Source of the DNA: Bacillota bacterium
Lineage (GTDB): Bacteria > Bacillota > Clostridia > Christensenellales > Aristaeellaceae
Direction of reading: 5' to 3'
Assembly: GCA_023459275.1 (NCBI GenBank)
Contig: JAEWVC010000021.1
Coordinates: 1-61,221 of the forward strand
DNA length: 61,221 bases
Positions 1-7,909 of this stretch are shown here, piece by piece. Position numbers and translations under genes: made by a program. The notes beneath the pieces were generated by a model. The model was given only the letters and a program-made list of their open reading frames with translations, had not been told where the DNA came from and did no database searches. The stretch's first letter is position 1. Every line of letters begins with the position of its first letter.

Positions 1-77
1 TGGCGACCCGGAAGGGGCTCGAACCCTCGACCTCCAGCGTGACAGGCTGGCATTCTAACCAACTGAACTACCGGGCC
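1..77 (-). tRNA. tRNA-Asp (GTC)
   Basis: A full cloverleaf can be folded on the minus strand. The 7-bp acceptor stem is GGCCCGG/CCGGGTC, the anticodon stem is CCAGC/GCTGG and the loop CTGTCAC has anticodon GTC. The TTCGAGC T-loop is present and CCA is encoded at the 3' end. The discriminator base is G73, which matters for the T-box at 37362-37591. It is the last of four tRNAs read leftward, and the operon probably continues beyond the window. Confidence 0.95.
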
Positions 78-84
78 ATATGGC

Positions 85-161
85 TGGTGGGCCTTCAGGG
101 ACTTGAACCCCGGACCAACCGGTTATGAGCCGGCCGCTCTGACCAACTGAGCTAAAGGCCC
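85..161 (-). tRNA. tRNA with CAT anticodon (elongator Met or Ile2)
   Basis: The 77-nt cloverleaf has acceptor stem GGGCCTT/AAGGCCC, discriminator A and encoded CCA. The anticodon loop is CTCATAA. The G1-C72 pair and the lack of three consecutive G-C pairs in the anticodon stem argue against initiator tRNA. Sequence alone does not separate elongator Met from the lysidine-modified Ile2 tRNA. Confidence 0.93.
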
Positions 162-179
162 ATACCGCCAGGGTATGAT

Positions 180-254
180 TGGTGACTCCTAGGGGACTCG
201 AACCCCTGTTACCGCCGTGAAAGGGCGGTGTCTTAACCGCTTGACCAAGGAGCC
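180..254 (-). tRNA. tRNA-Glu (TTC)
   Basis: The 75-nt cloverleaf has acceptor stem GGCTCCT/AGGAGTC, anticodon stem CCGCC/GGCGG and loop CTTTCAC, giving anticodon TTC. CCA is encoded. It lies between the Pro and CAT tRNAs in the same minus-strand transcript. Confidence 0.95.
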
Positions 255-280
255 CTGTGAATACCGGGGAGAAGGCATTG

Positions 281-357
281 TGGTCGGGGTGAAGGGATTT
301 GAACCCCCGGCCCCATGCTCCCAAAGCACGTGCGCTACCAGACTGCGCTACACCCCG
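281..357 (-). tRNA. tRNA-Pro (TGG)
   Basis: The cloverleaf has acceptor stem CGGGGTG/CACCCCG, anticodon loop TTTGGGA (anticodon TGG) and encoded CCA. It is the first tRNA of the cluster, 33 bp downstream of a consensus promoter. Confidence 0.95.
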
Positions 358-390
358 TCATCAAGCCGCCTTCAACGAGCGACGAAATGT

Positions 391-419
391 ATTGTACACG
401 AAAGCACCTGCCTTGTCAA
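391..419 (-). promoter_or_regulatory. sigma-A type promoter of the tRNA cluster
   Basis: On the minus strand TTGACA (414-419) and TACAAT (391-396) are separated by 17 bp. The predicted start is a few bases before tRNA-Pro. The near-consensus boxes suit a stable-RNA operon. Confidence 0.8.
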
Positions 420-470
420 GGGGCTTCCCGCAAATATTTCCTCGGGCTTTGAACCTGAAAACGCTTGATT

Positions 471-1226
471 TTAAACGGTTTCCAGCCAGGCCACAAGCCG
501 CTTGCGAAGCAAGTCCTGCTCAGCTGTGGGGACATAGGCGTGCCAGGAGGCCGCAAGGCGGAGCACGGTTACCTCCGCATTGGAAAAACCCGCCGTCAGG
601 CGCGATAAACTGTCGGGATGGACGATCTCATCCGCGTCCGACTGGATCAGCAGCACCGGCCCGCGCACCCTTTGCAGTTCCCGCCGGGTGCGCACCATCA
701 GCCTGAAAAGGTCCGGCGTCCTGGGAACGGTGAGCAAGTACCCCGCGGGCGTGTAAAAACGTACATTGGCGGCCTGGCGGTAGGCCTGTGCCACCGCATT
801 GTGCCATTTTTGGGGCAGGAGGGCCACCGCAAGATCATTCCGTAAGCCGGCCAGCGTTGTGCGCAGGCGCATGGGTGCTTCCCACAGCACCAGGCCATGG
901 GCGGGGCCTTCCTGAAGGAAGGCGCTGACGGACAGAAGCCCGCCCATGGAGTGGCCCATGAGCACCACTTTTTCATACTGCGAAAGACGGCGCTTCAGGG
1001 CGGCATTGACTTCCGCCTGCCATTCCCGCAAGGGGTGGCGCGCAAAATCCCATGCGCTTTTCCCATGGCCGGGAAGCAGCAGCGTTTCCGCCGCAAAACC
1101 GGCTTCGTTCACGGCCCGCACCAGGTTTTGGAACTGGCCCGGCCCGCCCAGAAAGCCGTGGACAAACAAAACGAGGAGCTTTGCGCCGGGGGCGGGATAG
1201 AAGCCGGGCCGGTGGTGATCCTGCAT
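471..1226 (-). CDS. alpha/beta hydrolase (carboxylesterase/monoacylglycerol-lipase-like)
   Basis: This is a 251-residue soluble serine hydrolase. The oxyanion-hole HG pair lies at residues 23-24 (LFVHGFLGG) and the nucleophile elbow GHSMGG puts Ser at 93. The likely acid is in SDADEIVHPDS near residue 200 and the catalytic His is in SWHAY near 228. Length and motifs fit the Est30/monoacylglycerol lipase group, but the substrate cannot be read from sequence. The start has GGAGGG six bases upstream. It lies 53 bp downstream of the glycerol-1-phosphate dehydrogenase on the same strand, so the two may be co-transcribed. A lipid or acyl-glycerol substrate would suit that neighbour but is inference. 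Confidence 0.85.
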   Translation of the reverse strand: MQDHHRPGFYPAPGAKLLVLFVHGFLGGPGQFQNLVRAVNEAGFAAETLLLPGHGKSAWDFARHPLREWQAEVNAALKRRLSQYEKVVLMGHSMGGLLSVSAFLQEGPAHGLVLWEAPMRLRTTLAGLRNDLAVALLPQKWHNAVAQAYRQAANVRFYTPAGYLLTVPRTPDLFRLMVRTRRELQRVRGPVLLIQSDADEIVHPDSLSRLTAGFSNAEVTVLRLAASWHAYVPTAEQDLLRKRLVAWLETV

Positions 1227-1279
1227 CCTTCACCCTCCGTTTTTCTGCCTGCAGCCCAAGGGCAAACGCTTCCCGCCGC

Positions 1280-2647
1280 CTAGAACGCTTCCGGCAGCGG
1301 GTATTCCTTTAAATATTCCGCCATCAGCCCGCATTCGTCGATGAGCTTGAACAGCGTGTAGCGGGTGCGGTAGTCCTTGGCGCAGTGCATGGACACGTTC
1401 AGCAGCGGCACGTCAATTCCAACCTCTCCGGGCGTAAGGGGGGCACCCAGCCTTGCCATGGCATCATGGATGCGTTCATAGGAGGGCAGCGCAAGGAGGA
1501 TCTCCCGCAGATCATGGAAATGCTCCTGTGCCGCGCGGATACGCTTTTCCTGCTCCTCCCAGTCAAGGAAATCGCCCGGGTTATCCTTGATGATGGCGCT
1601 GGCGGCCTCATCGCCGTAGGCAAAATACATCCATTTCATCCGGTCCTCCCGGCTGATGCGCCGGGCCTTGATGCTTTCAAGGTCCAGGGTATGGAGGTCC
1701 TCTTTGGCAAAGCGCAGGAACAGGGGCCAGCACAGAAGCGTGGCCACGCCGACGGACGCGCCGTGGGCGGGGGGCTGCTTGCCCCGCTTTAGCTGCATCA
1801 TTTCCCAATAGTGGGCGATGTTGTGCTCCACCGAGGCCACGGCCCTGGTATGGCCCACGATCATGATGGTAACGCCGGAGAGCAAAAGCGCCTCGATGAG
1901 GATGCGGATGCCTTTTTCCGTCTTTTTCGCGATCTCGTCCACGTTGTCCACCAGCTTTTCCACGGCGTCCAAAACGATCTGCCCGCACACGGGGCAGTAG
2001 GGCTCGCCGCCTATGACGCTGCCGATCATCCAGTCCGCCTTCGCGATATATTTGCCCAGCACATCCCCCACGCCGGAGCGCACCATATCAATAGGCGCCG
2101 TGCGCAGGATATCGATATCGCAGACGATGATCTCCGGGCAATAGCCCGTCCTGTGGATCTTGACGCCCCGAAGGAGCAGCGGCGCCACCACGGAGGTGTA
2201 TCCGTCCATGCTGGGGGCGGTGCCCACGGACACAAAAGGCAGCTTTGTGCGTGTGGCGTTGACCCTGGTGGTATCGGTGATGGAACCGGAGCCCACGCTG
2301 ATCAGGAATTCCGTTTCCGGCTGGATGGACAGCAGCACCTCGCCGCAGGCCCGCTCATCCGGGTCCATGGCGTGCTCCCTTTTGGTCACGCAGGGGATCA
2401 CGGAAAAGCCTGCTTCCGCAAGGCGCTTTTCCACCGCACGCCCCGCCACCTCGTAGGTGTTGTTGTCGGCCACCAGCACGCAATGGGTGCCCAGATTCCG
2501 GGCCCTGATGTACTTGGGGATGTTTTGGATCAGGCCGGTGCCCACATAAATGTCCTGGGCCGGGGTGTGATGGCCGCAGGCACAAGAGCATTCCAGGCCG
2601 GATATGCGAAGTTTTTGATCCTGGTCATAACCGATGGTTACAGGCAT
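1280..2647 (-). CDS. araM: sn-glycerol-1-phosphate dehydrogenase, AraM/EgsA type
   Basis: The enzyme would reduce dihydroxyacetone phosphate to sn-glycerol-1-phosphate with NAD(P)H and a divalent metal. Family motifs are visible: SVGSGSITDTTR (residues ~117-128) for the nucleotide, APSMDGYTS (~144-152), and GVGDVLGKYIAKADW (~192-206), which holds the metal-binding Asp. Later histidines occur in HNIAHYWE and HGASVGVATLL. I chose the ATG at 2647 (455 aa) because GGGAG lies nine bases upstream. A GTG at 2704 would add 19 residues but has no well-spaced ribosome-binding site. The protein is longer than the roughly 390-residue Bacillus enzyme. It carries a CSCACGHH stretch near residue 20 that may be an extra metal site. 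Confidence 0.88.
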   Translation of the reverse strand: MPVTIGYDQDQKLRISGLECSCACGHHTPAQDIYVGTGLIQNIPKYIRARNLGTHCVLVADNNTYEVAGRAVEKRLAEAGFSVIPCVTKREHAMDPDERACGEVLLSIQPETEFLISVGSGSITDTTRVNATRTKLPFVSVGTAPSMDGYTSVVAPLLLRGVKIHRTGYCPEIIVCDIDILRTAPIDMVRSGVGDVLGKYIAKADWMIGSVIGGEPYCPVCGQIVLDAVEKLVDNVDEIAKKTEKGIRILIEALLLSGVTIMIVGHTRAVASVEHNIAHYWEMMQLKRGKQPPAHGASVGVATLLCWPLFLRFAKEDLHTLDLESIKARRISREDRMKWMYFAYGDEAASAIIKDNPGDFLDWEEQEKRIRAAQEHFHDLREILLALPSYERIHDAMARLGAPLTPGEVGIDVPLLNVSMHCAKDYRTRYTLFKLIDECGLMAEYLKEYPLPEAF

Positions 2648-2836
2648 CCTCTTCGTCTCCCTTACACTGCCGCGGGTTTTTCCCGGCAAAAGCTTTTCTT
2701 CCACTATTCTTCATAAGTCCCCTCTTTCCTGCCCGCCTGGAAAGGAAGGATACCTTTTGCGCCGCAACACCAAAACGGCGGGACGGAATAGTATGAAGCG
2801 GAGAGGGTCTCCAATTTTATGTAAGGTGATGTCTTT

Positions 2837-3391
2837 ATGATCACAGATAAATGCAGCGGGTATTATCCCGCGATGGGTTATGATGGCAACGGATATCCCG
2901 AGCAGACCACGGAAATCGTTGCGCAAGGTGAACCGTACAGCAAGTGGCAGAAGCCGGAATGCGAAAGGCAGGTCGCCCTGAATGCCTCCACGGGCGGCGC
3001 CGGCCCCCTTCCCCTGATCACGACGCTGCTGTCCTCGCCCATCAACGTGGTGTCCACCTCCGTTGACACCAACGGCATGGGGAATACAAACAACCTGCTT
3101 ACCTTCACCAGCGCCATCAGCCTGCCCTTGGGGATCTCTGTCACGCTCAATTTCCAGATCCAGCGGGTGTACAACAACGGCGCTCCCATGAATGTGGGCT
3201 CCGTCTATACCTTCTCCACCACGGTGGTCGTGCTGGAGGCGGAAGCATTCAGCTTCCAGTTCATGGACGCGAACACGCCGGAAGGGTACTACACCTATGC
3301 GGTGAACCTTTCCACAAACTCCATCGTGGATGTCACGCCGGGCGCCACCGTCAACAACGCCGTGCTCAGCGTGCTTGCAGTCGCCGTTTGA
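2837..3391 (+). CDS. DUF4489-like protein of unknown function
   Basis: The 184-residue protein has no signal peptide or membrane segment. After a polar N-terminus rich in Gly, Tyr and Pro it turns into a beta-rich Thr/Val/Asn sequence (TSAISLPLGISVTLNF, VGSVYTFSTTVVVLEAEAFSF, YAVNLSTNSIV). That pattern resembles the DUF4489 proteins of spore-forming Clostridia, which have no established function. AAGGTG precedes the ATG by about seven bases. The gene stands alone, divergent from araM and followed by a strong terminator. A role as a surface or spore-coat component is possible but only inferred from composition and family distribution. Confidence 0.7.
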   Translation: MITDKCSGYYPAMGYDGNGYPEQTTEIVAQGEPYSKWQKPECERQVALNASTGGAGPLPLITTLLSSPINVVSTSVDTNGMGNTNNLLTFTSAISLPLGISVTLNFQIQRVYNNGAPMNVGSVYTFSTTVVVLEAEAFSFQFMDANTPEGYYTYAVNLSTNSIVDVTPGATVNNAVLSVLAVAV

Positions 3392-3421
3392 GCATCCTCC
3401 AATCAGGCATGTTTTCCTGCG

Positions 3422-3456
3422 CCGGGACAGATGTTTCGTCTGCCCCGGTTTTTTTT
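3422..3456 (+). terminator. rho-independent terminator of the DUF4489 gene
   Basis: A ten-position stem (CCGGG-A-CAGA pairing with TCTG-C-CCCGG, one A-C mismatch) is closed by TGTTTCG and followed by eight T residues. Confidence 0.9.
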
Positions 3457-3460
3457 CGCC

Positions 3461-3970
3461 CTACGCATCCGGCCCATCGTGCGCCTTGCGCAAAAGGCCG
3501 ATGTCCAGCTTTTTCATTTTGAGCATGGCGGTCATCATCCGTTCGGACTTTATGGGATCGGGATCGCTCATGAGCGCGCTGAATTCTTTGGGGATCACCT
3601 GCCAGGAGACGCCAAATCTGTCCTTGAGCCAGCCGCATGCCTGAGCGTCCGGGTCGCCCCCTTGCGAAAGCGTATCCCAGAAATAATCGGCCTCCTCCTG
3701 GGTATCGCAGTTGATGATAAAGGAAATTGCTTCGCTGAAGGTAAAAACGGGCCCGCCGTTGAGCGCCAGAAAGTCCTGGCCGTCCAGGGTGAACGCCACG
3801 GTCATGGCCGTGCCTTCCGCCATGCCGTGGATTTCAAAGCCCGCTTTGCCGTAATACGCAATCTTGCCAAGGGCGGAATTTGGGAAAACGGAAACATAGA
3901 AGCGGGCCGCCTCCTCCGCGTTTGTATCAAACCACAAATTGGGGACTATTTTTTGAATCCTGCCTGCCAT
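3461..3970 (-). CDS. VOC family protein, PhnB/3-demethylubiquinone-methyltransferase-like fold
   Basis: The 169-residue protein begins with IQKIVPNLWFDTNAEEAARFY, typical of PhnB-like glyoxalase/VOC proteins. Later family features are FALNGG-type and FGVSWQVIP segments (here DFLALNGG and FGVSWQVIPKEF) and a C-terminal MMTAMLKMKKLDI helix. These proteins form metal-binding or metal-free dimers whose substrates are mostly unknown. Despite the database name they are not ubiquinone methyltransferases. It ends just beyond the T-run of the DUF4489 terminator and is probably a single-gene unit. Confidence 0.85.
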   Translation of the reverse strand: MAGRIQKIVPNLWFDTNAEEAARFYVSVFPNSALGKIAYYGKAGFEIHGMAEGTAMTVAFTLDGQDFLALNGGPVFTFSEAISFIINCDTQEEADYFWDTLSQGGDPDAQACGWLKDRFGVSWQVIPKEFSALMSDPDPIKSERMMTAMLKMKKLDIGLLRKAHDGPDA

Positions 3971-4172
3971 AAAGCATCCTCCTTACAGATCAAACGGCAT
4001 TCCGGGGTTTTTGAAAAACCGCCGCAAAATGCCTCTTTTCTATTTTTACCAAAAAAAACGGGGCGCAAAACATCTGTGCGGAAAAAGGCAGGAAGACTGA
4101 AAAACCACGGCGGCAAGGAATCACACAGGGCAGAAAAACACACATTCGCCACGAAGAGGGGGTAGAATGTGC

Positions 4173-4178
4173 TATACT
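4173..4178 (+). promoter_or_regulatory. probable extended -10 element for the two-component operon
   Basis: TGCTATACT (TG-n-TATACT) lies about 23 bp before the response-regulator start. No clear -35 box is seen at 17 bp, which is common for extended -10 promoters. Confidence 0.45.
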
Positions 4179-4200
4179 AAAGCAAAAAGCGGAGGGGCCT

Positions 4201-4896
4201 ATGGCGGACATACTGATTGCGGACGATCACAAGCAGATCGCTTCCATACTGGAGGAGTACGTGAAAAAGGAAGGCCACACTCCCCACGTAGCGGCGGACG
4301 GGCAGGAGGCGCTGGACCTGTTTCACAGCGTGCATCCCGACGCGGTGCTGCTGGATGTGATGATGCCCAAGCTGGACGGCTTTGCGGTCTGCCGCGAGAT
4401 CCGGCGGACATCCACCGTGCCCGTCATCATGGTCACAGCCAGGGGCGAGGATTTTGAGAAAATCATGGGGCTGGACATCGGCGCGGACGATTATATTGTA
4501 AAGCCGTTCTCGCCGGGGGAGGTCATGGCCCGCATCCGCGCCGTCCTGCGCAGAATGGACAAGGCCCAGGAACCGTCCAAGGAAACGTTCTCGCAGGGGA
4601 ATCTGCATATCAGCCTGACGGACTATGAAGCCCGGATGGACGGGCGGGAAGTGCCGCTGACAAAAAAGGAGCTGGAGATCCTCTGGACGCTGGCTACCCA
4701 CAAAAACAAGGTGTTCTCCAGGGACAACCTGCTGGAAAGCCTGTGGGGCTATGACTATTTCGGGGACAGCCGCACGGTGGATTCCCATATCAAAAGGCTC
4801 CGGGCAAAACTGGATTCCTTTAAGCCCAAAGGCTGGGAGATCAAAACCATTTGGGGCGTGGGGTACAAGTTCGAGGTGAAGGCGGATGAAAAATAA
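4201..4896 (+). CDS. OmpR/PhoB-family response regulator
   Basis: The 231-residue regulator has a receiver domain at residues 1-118 and a winged-helix DNA-binding domain at ~130-228. The phosphoacceptor is Asp52 (LLDVMMP), the acidic pair is ADDH at 7-10, and the conserved Lys is 101 (IVKPFS). The output domain ends in the typical RTVDSHIKRLRAK recognition helix and VWGVGYKF-like wing (IWGVGYKFEV). GGAGG lies six bases before the ATG. The next gene overlaps it by 11 bp, so regulator and kinase are translationally coupled. No target gene is obvious nearby. Confidence 0.93.
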   Translation: MADILIADDHKQIASILEEYVKKEGHTPHVAADGQEALDLFHSVHPDAVLLDVMMPKLDGFAVCREIRRTSTVPVIMVTARGEDFEKIMGLDIGADDYIVKPFSPGEVMARIRAVLRRMDKAQEPSKETFSQGNLHISLTDYEARMDGREVPLTKKELEILWTLATHKNKVFSRDNLLESLWGYDYFGDSRTVDSHIKRLRAKLDSFKPKGWEIKTIWGVGYKFEVKADEK

Positions 4897-6334
4897 AATC
4901 GCGCTGAAGCTGATGGCGTATTTTGCGGCGGCGCTGCTTGCTTTTGCATTGATCGTGGGCGCGCTGTTTTCGGCGCTGTTTGCGCGCCATACGCTGGCCG
5001 TGCAGAAGGAGGACCTGAAGCAGCGCGCCGTGGCCATGGCCAATATGCTGGCTACCTACATGGACAGCCCCGCCGCCCGGGGCGTGGGGGGAGGCGGCGG
5101 GCAGGGCCGGTACGGCATGTACCTGCACATGCTCAACGACATTGCCATGACGGATGTATGGATCGTGGATGAGGACCTGCAGGTACTGACGGTGCGGCAG
5201 CAGTCTGCGCTCCCCACGGCATACAGCGACCTGCCGGAGGATGCGGAGGAACTGGTAAAGCAGGTCTTTCAGGGGAACATCCCCTTCAGCGAGGGATTCT
5301 CAAGCCTGCTGGGCGCGCCCACCCTGACCGTTGGCGCGCCGATCTACCAGGGGGAACAGGTGGTGGGCGCGCTTCTGCTCCACGACGCCGTATCAGGCAT
5401 GCGGGAAGCCTCCGTCCAGGGAACAAACATTTTGCTATACAGCGCCTTGGGGGCACTGCTCCTTTCGGTGATCCCGGCCCTGCTGCTTTCCATGGCCTTC
5501 GCCAGGCCGCTGAACCGCATGAAGAAAACCGCGCTTTCCCTGGCGCAGGGGGATTATGACGCAAAGACCGGGGTCTACCAAAAGGATGAGATCGGCAAGC
5601 TGGCCCAGGCCATCGACACATTGAGCGGCAAATTGAAGGAGGCGCAGGCGGAACGCGACCGGCAGGAACAGCTGCGGCAGGATTTTCTGGCCAACGTCTC
5701 CCATGAGCTGCGCACGCCCGTGGCCGTGCTGCGGGGTTCCCTGGAGGCGCTGCATGACGGCGTGGTCACGGAACCCAAGCAGGTGGCCGGGTATCATGAG
5801 CAGATGCTGAAGGAAACGCAAAGCCTGCACCGCCTGGTGAATGATTTGATGGACCTGAACCGCCTGCAAAACGCGGATTTTCCCATGGAGGGCGCCATGC
5901 TCAGCATGAGTGAGGTGCTTTCGGACGCGGTGCGCAGCGCCGGCCAGATGGCAAGGGAAAAGGAGATCGCCATTAGCAAGGAATTTCCGGAGGAGCCCGT
6001 TTCCTTCAGCGGCGACTATGGGCGGCTGAAGCAGATGTTTCTTATTGTATTGGACAACGCCGTGAAATTCTCACCTCCGCGCAGCACCATCCATGTGATG
6101 CTGGCCAAGGGGGAGGCTGTGATCCGCGACGAAGGGCCGGGCATTGCGCCTAAGGAGCTTCCATATATCTTTGACCGCTTCCATCGCGCGCGTTCGGAGG
6201 AAAACCGCCTGGGCTCCGGCCTGGGCCTGCCCATTGCCAGACAGATCGCCAAGCGCCACGCGATGGAGATTTCCGTGGAAAGCCAACTTGGGAAAGGCAC
6301 TTCCTTCTTTTTCAGGTGGGGCGGGCCGGTATAA
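4886..6334 (+). CDS. membrane sensor histidine kinase
   Basis: This 482-residue kinase pairs with the upstream regulator. TM1 is at ~8-33 and is followed by an extracytoplasmic domain with a glycine run near 66-73. TM2 is at ~181-205, with a HAMP region at 206-258. The H-box DFLANVSHELRTP puts the phosphorylated His at 273. The ATPase domain carries LDNAVKFS (N-box), DEGPGIAP (G1), FDRFHRA (F-box) and GSGLGLPIA (G2). All catalytic motifs are intact. The sensed signal is unknown; the ~145-residue external domain has a cache-like size. Confidence 0.92.
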   Translation: MKNKIALKLMAYFAAALLAFALIVGALFSALFARHTLAVQKEDLKQRAVAMANMLATYMDSPAARGVGGGGGQGRYGMYLHMLNDIAMTDVWIVDEDLQVLTVRQQSALPTAYSDLPEDAEELVKQVFQGNIPFSEGFSSLLGAPTLTVGAPIYQGEQVVGALLLHDAVSGMREASVQGTNILLYSALGALLLSVIPALLLSMAFARPLNRMKKTALSLAQGDYDAKTGVYQKDEIGKLAQAIDTLSGKLKEAQAERDRQEQLRQDFLANVSHELRTPVAVLRGSLEALHDGVVTEPKQVAGYHEQMLKETQSLHRLVNDLMDLNRLQNADFPMEGAMLSMSEVLSDAVRSAGQMAREKEIAISKEFPEEPVSFSGDYGRLKQMFLIVLDNAVKFSPPRSTIHVMLAKGEAVIRDEGPGIAPKELPYIFDRFHRARSEENRLGSGLGLPIARQIAKRHAMEISVESQLGKGTSFFFRWGGPV

Positions 6335-6336
6335 GC

Positions 6337-6392
6337 GGATGGGGTTTTTGGGATGAGGCATGGGATGGGAAGGCTTTCAAAAAGCCCCATCC
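6337..6392. terminator. inverted repeat between convergent genes, possible bidirectional terminator
   Basis: GGATGGGGTTTTT (6337-6349) is complementary, with one bulge, to AAAAAGCCCCATCC (6379-6392). It lies between the kinase and MocR stop codons and its right arm overlaps the last MocR codons. The 29-base loop makes it weaker than a classical terminator. Confidence 0.4.
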
Positions 6393-7789
6393 CCGCCCGT
6401 ATCCGCCCATGTCCCGACCGCCCGGGTCAAGATTGGCACGGCGGTTTGGATCTGTTCGGGCGTCAGATGGCCGTACCCCAGCAGCAGCATATCCTGGTGG
6501 CGGCCTTTTTCCATGCAGTGGGATTCCACAGGCGTCACGTAAAGGCCCTGCTCCCTGCAAAAAAGCTGAAAATCGCGGCCAAAGCGTTTCCCGGCAAATT
6601 GAATGGCCATATGCAATCCGGCCTCGTCGCCCAAGGGCCTGAAACCGTTGCCAAAGGCGGCGCGCAGGGCATTGAGCAGCGTGCGCCTTCGCAGGGCATA
6701 CACCTTGCGCATGGCACGCACATGCCTGTCCATGCTCCGGGTGCGAAGGAAAAGCGCCAGGGCCGCCTGTTCAAAGGGCGGGTTTTGCACATCGGTATAG
6801 GTGCGCAGAGCCCGCCATTGTTTTTGAAGCAGCCGCGGCACAAGCGCAAAGCCGATCCTGACAGCCGGGAAAAGCGCCTTGCTGAAGGTACCGGTGTAGA
6901 GGACCCGCTGGGGGTCCAGGGCGTACAGCGGGGCGATGGGCTCGCCTAAGTACCGGAACTCGCTGTCATAGTCATCCTCAAGAATATACAGATCCTTTTC
7001 CCTGGCATAGCGGATCAGGGCGGTCCGGCGGGCGGCCGGAAGGATGCCGCCCAGGGGAAACTGGTGGGAGGGCGTCACGTAGAGGACGGCGGCGTTCGTA
7101 CAAGGGGGCAACGCTTCCGCCCGCATCCCACTTTCATCCACAGGCACCGGAAACACGGCATACCCTTTATTCCTAAATACCTTGAGCATCCCCGTATGAC
7201 AGGGGTCTTCCGCAAGGATGGACGCGCCGTCTTTTTTCAGTACGTCCGCTGCCAAAGAGAGCGCGTGGGTGGCCCCGGCGGTTATGAATATGTCCTCCGG
7301 ATGCACCCACAGGCCGCGGCTGTGGAAGAGCCACGCGGCGATTTCCGCCCGCAGTTCCGGCAGCCCCTGGGGGCCGGAGTAGCCGTATGCTTCCAAGGGC
7401 ATATCCTCCGCGGCACGGCGAAGCAGCCTGAGCCATGCATACCTTGGGAACAGCGCAAGGTCCGGGCTGCCGGTGCGGAAGTCGGCGGCGCAGCGGCGCG
7501 GAGGTTTGGCCCCGGTGGGGGGAGCCTGGCGGCTTCTTTCCAGAAACAGGTGGTCCGCCACCACCGTGGGCGCGCCTTGACGGCTTAGGATAAAGCCTTC
7601 CGCCAGAAGCATGGCGTATGCCTCGTTTACGGTGTTGCGGGAGACGGACAGCGCCTGTGCCAGCTCCCTGGTGGAAGGCAGCGCTTCGCCGGCCTTCAGG
7701 CGGCCGCTGAGCATGCGCTCCTTCAGCGCTTCGCAAAGCTGCCGCTTTACGGGCAGTTCCCCCTGTCTGTCCAGATCGATTCCCAGCAT
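6377..7789 (-). CDS. MocR/PdxR-type transcriptional regulator with aminotransferase domain
   Basis: The 470-residue protein has an N-terminal GntR winged helix (residues ~10-75, LPSTRELAQALSVSRNTVNEAY) joined by a proline-rich linker to a fold-type I aminotransferase domain. The PLP lysine is Lys304 in GTFSKALFP, and LEDDYDSEFRY (~270-280) is the usual cofactor-pocket segment. MocR proteins use PLP or an external aldimine as ligand and do not normally act as aminotransferases. AGGAGG lies four bases before the ATG. It is divergent from an EamA transporter with repeated ACTGGT boxes between them, so the transporter is its most likely target. Confidence 0.92.
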   Translation of the reverse strand: MLGIDLDRQGELPVKRQLCEALKERMLSGRLKAGEALPSTRELAQALSVSRNTVNEAYAMLLAEGFILSRQGAPTVVADHLFLERSRQAPPTGAKPPRRCAADFRTGSPDLALFPRYAWLRLLRRAAEDMPLEAYGYSGPQGLPELRAEIAAWLFHSRGLWVHPEDIFITAGATHALSLAADVLKKDGASILAEDPCHTGMLKVFRNKGYAVFPVPVDESGMRAEALPPCTNAAVLYVTPSHQFPLGGILPAARRTALIRYAREKDLYILEDDYDSEFRYLGEPIAPLYALDPQRVLYTGTFSKALFPAVRIGFALVPRLLQKQWRALRTYTDVQNPPFEQAALALFLRTRSMDRHVRAMRKVYALRRRTLLNALRAAFGNGFRPLGDEAGLHMAIQFAGKRFGRDFQLFCREQGLYVTPVESHCMEKGRHQDMLLLGYGHLTPEQIQTAVPILTRAVGTWADTGGDGAF

Positions 7790-7799
7790 ATGCCCTCCT

Positions 7800-7846
7800 A
7801 CTGGTCCAGAAAAAACAGCGGTTTACTGGTGCTTTACCATACCAGT
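7800..7846. promoter_or_regulatory. candidate MocR operator (three ACTGGT boxes)
   Basis: ACTGGT occurs at 7800-7805 and 7825-7830 as a direct repeat with a 25-bp period, and in inverted form (ACCAGT) at 7841-7846. The mix of direct and inverted boxes beside a divergent target promoter is typical of MocR regulators. Assignment is by position, not by a known motif for this protein. Confidence 0.55.
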
Positions 7847-7860
7847 TTCATGGCTATCAT
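7833..7860 (+). promoter_or_regulatory. probable promoter of the EamA transporter
   Basis: TTTACC (7833-7838) and TATCAT (7855-7860) are 16 bp apart. The inverted ACCAGT box falls in the spacer, so a bound regulator would touch RNA polymerase. Confidence 0.4.
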
Positions 7861-7909
7861 CATACCATGGCGTTCCTGGAAAGGAAAGCCTATATTGGAG
7901 GGGTATGCT

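Noticed and set aside
217..468. Short frames across the tRNA cluster
   Set aside because: They read through folded tRNA genes and their promoter.
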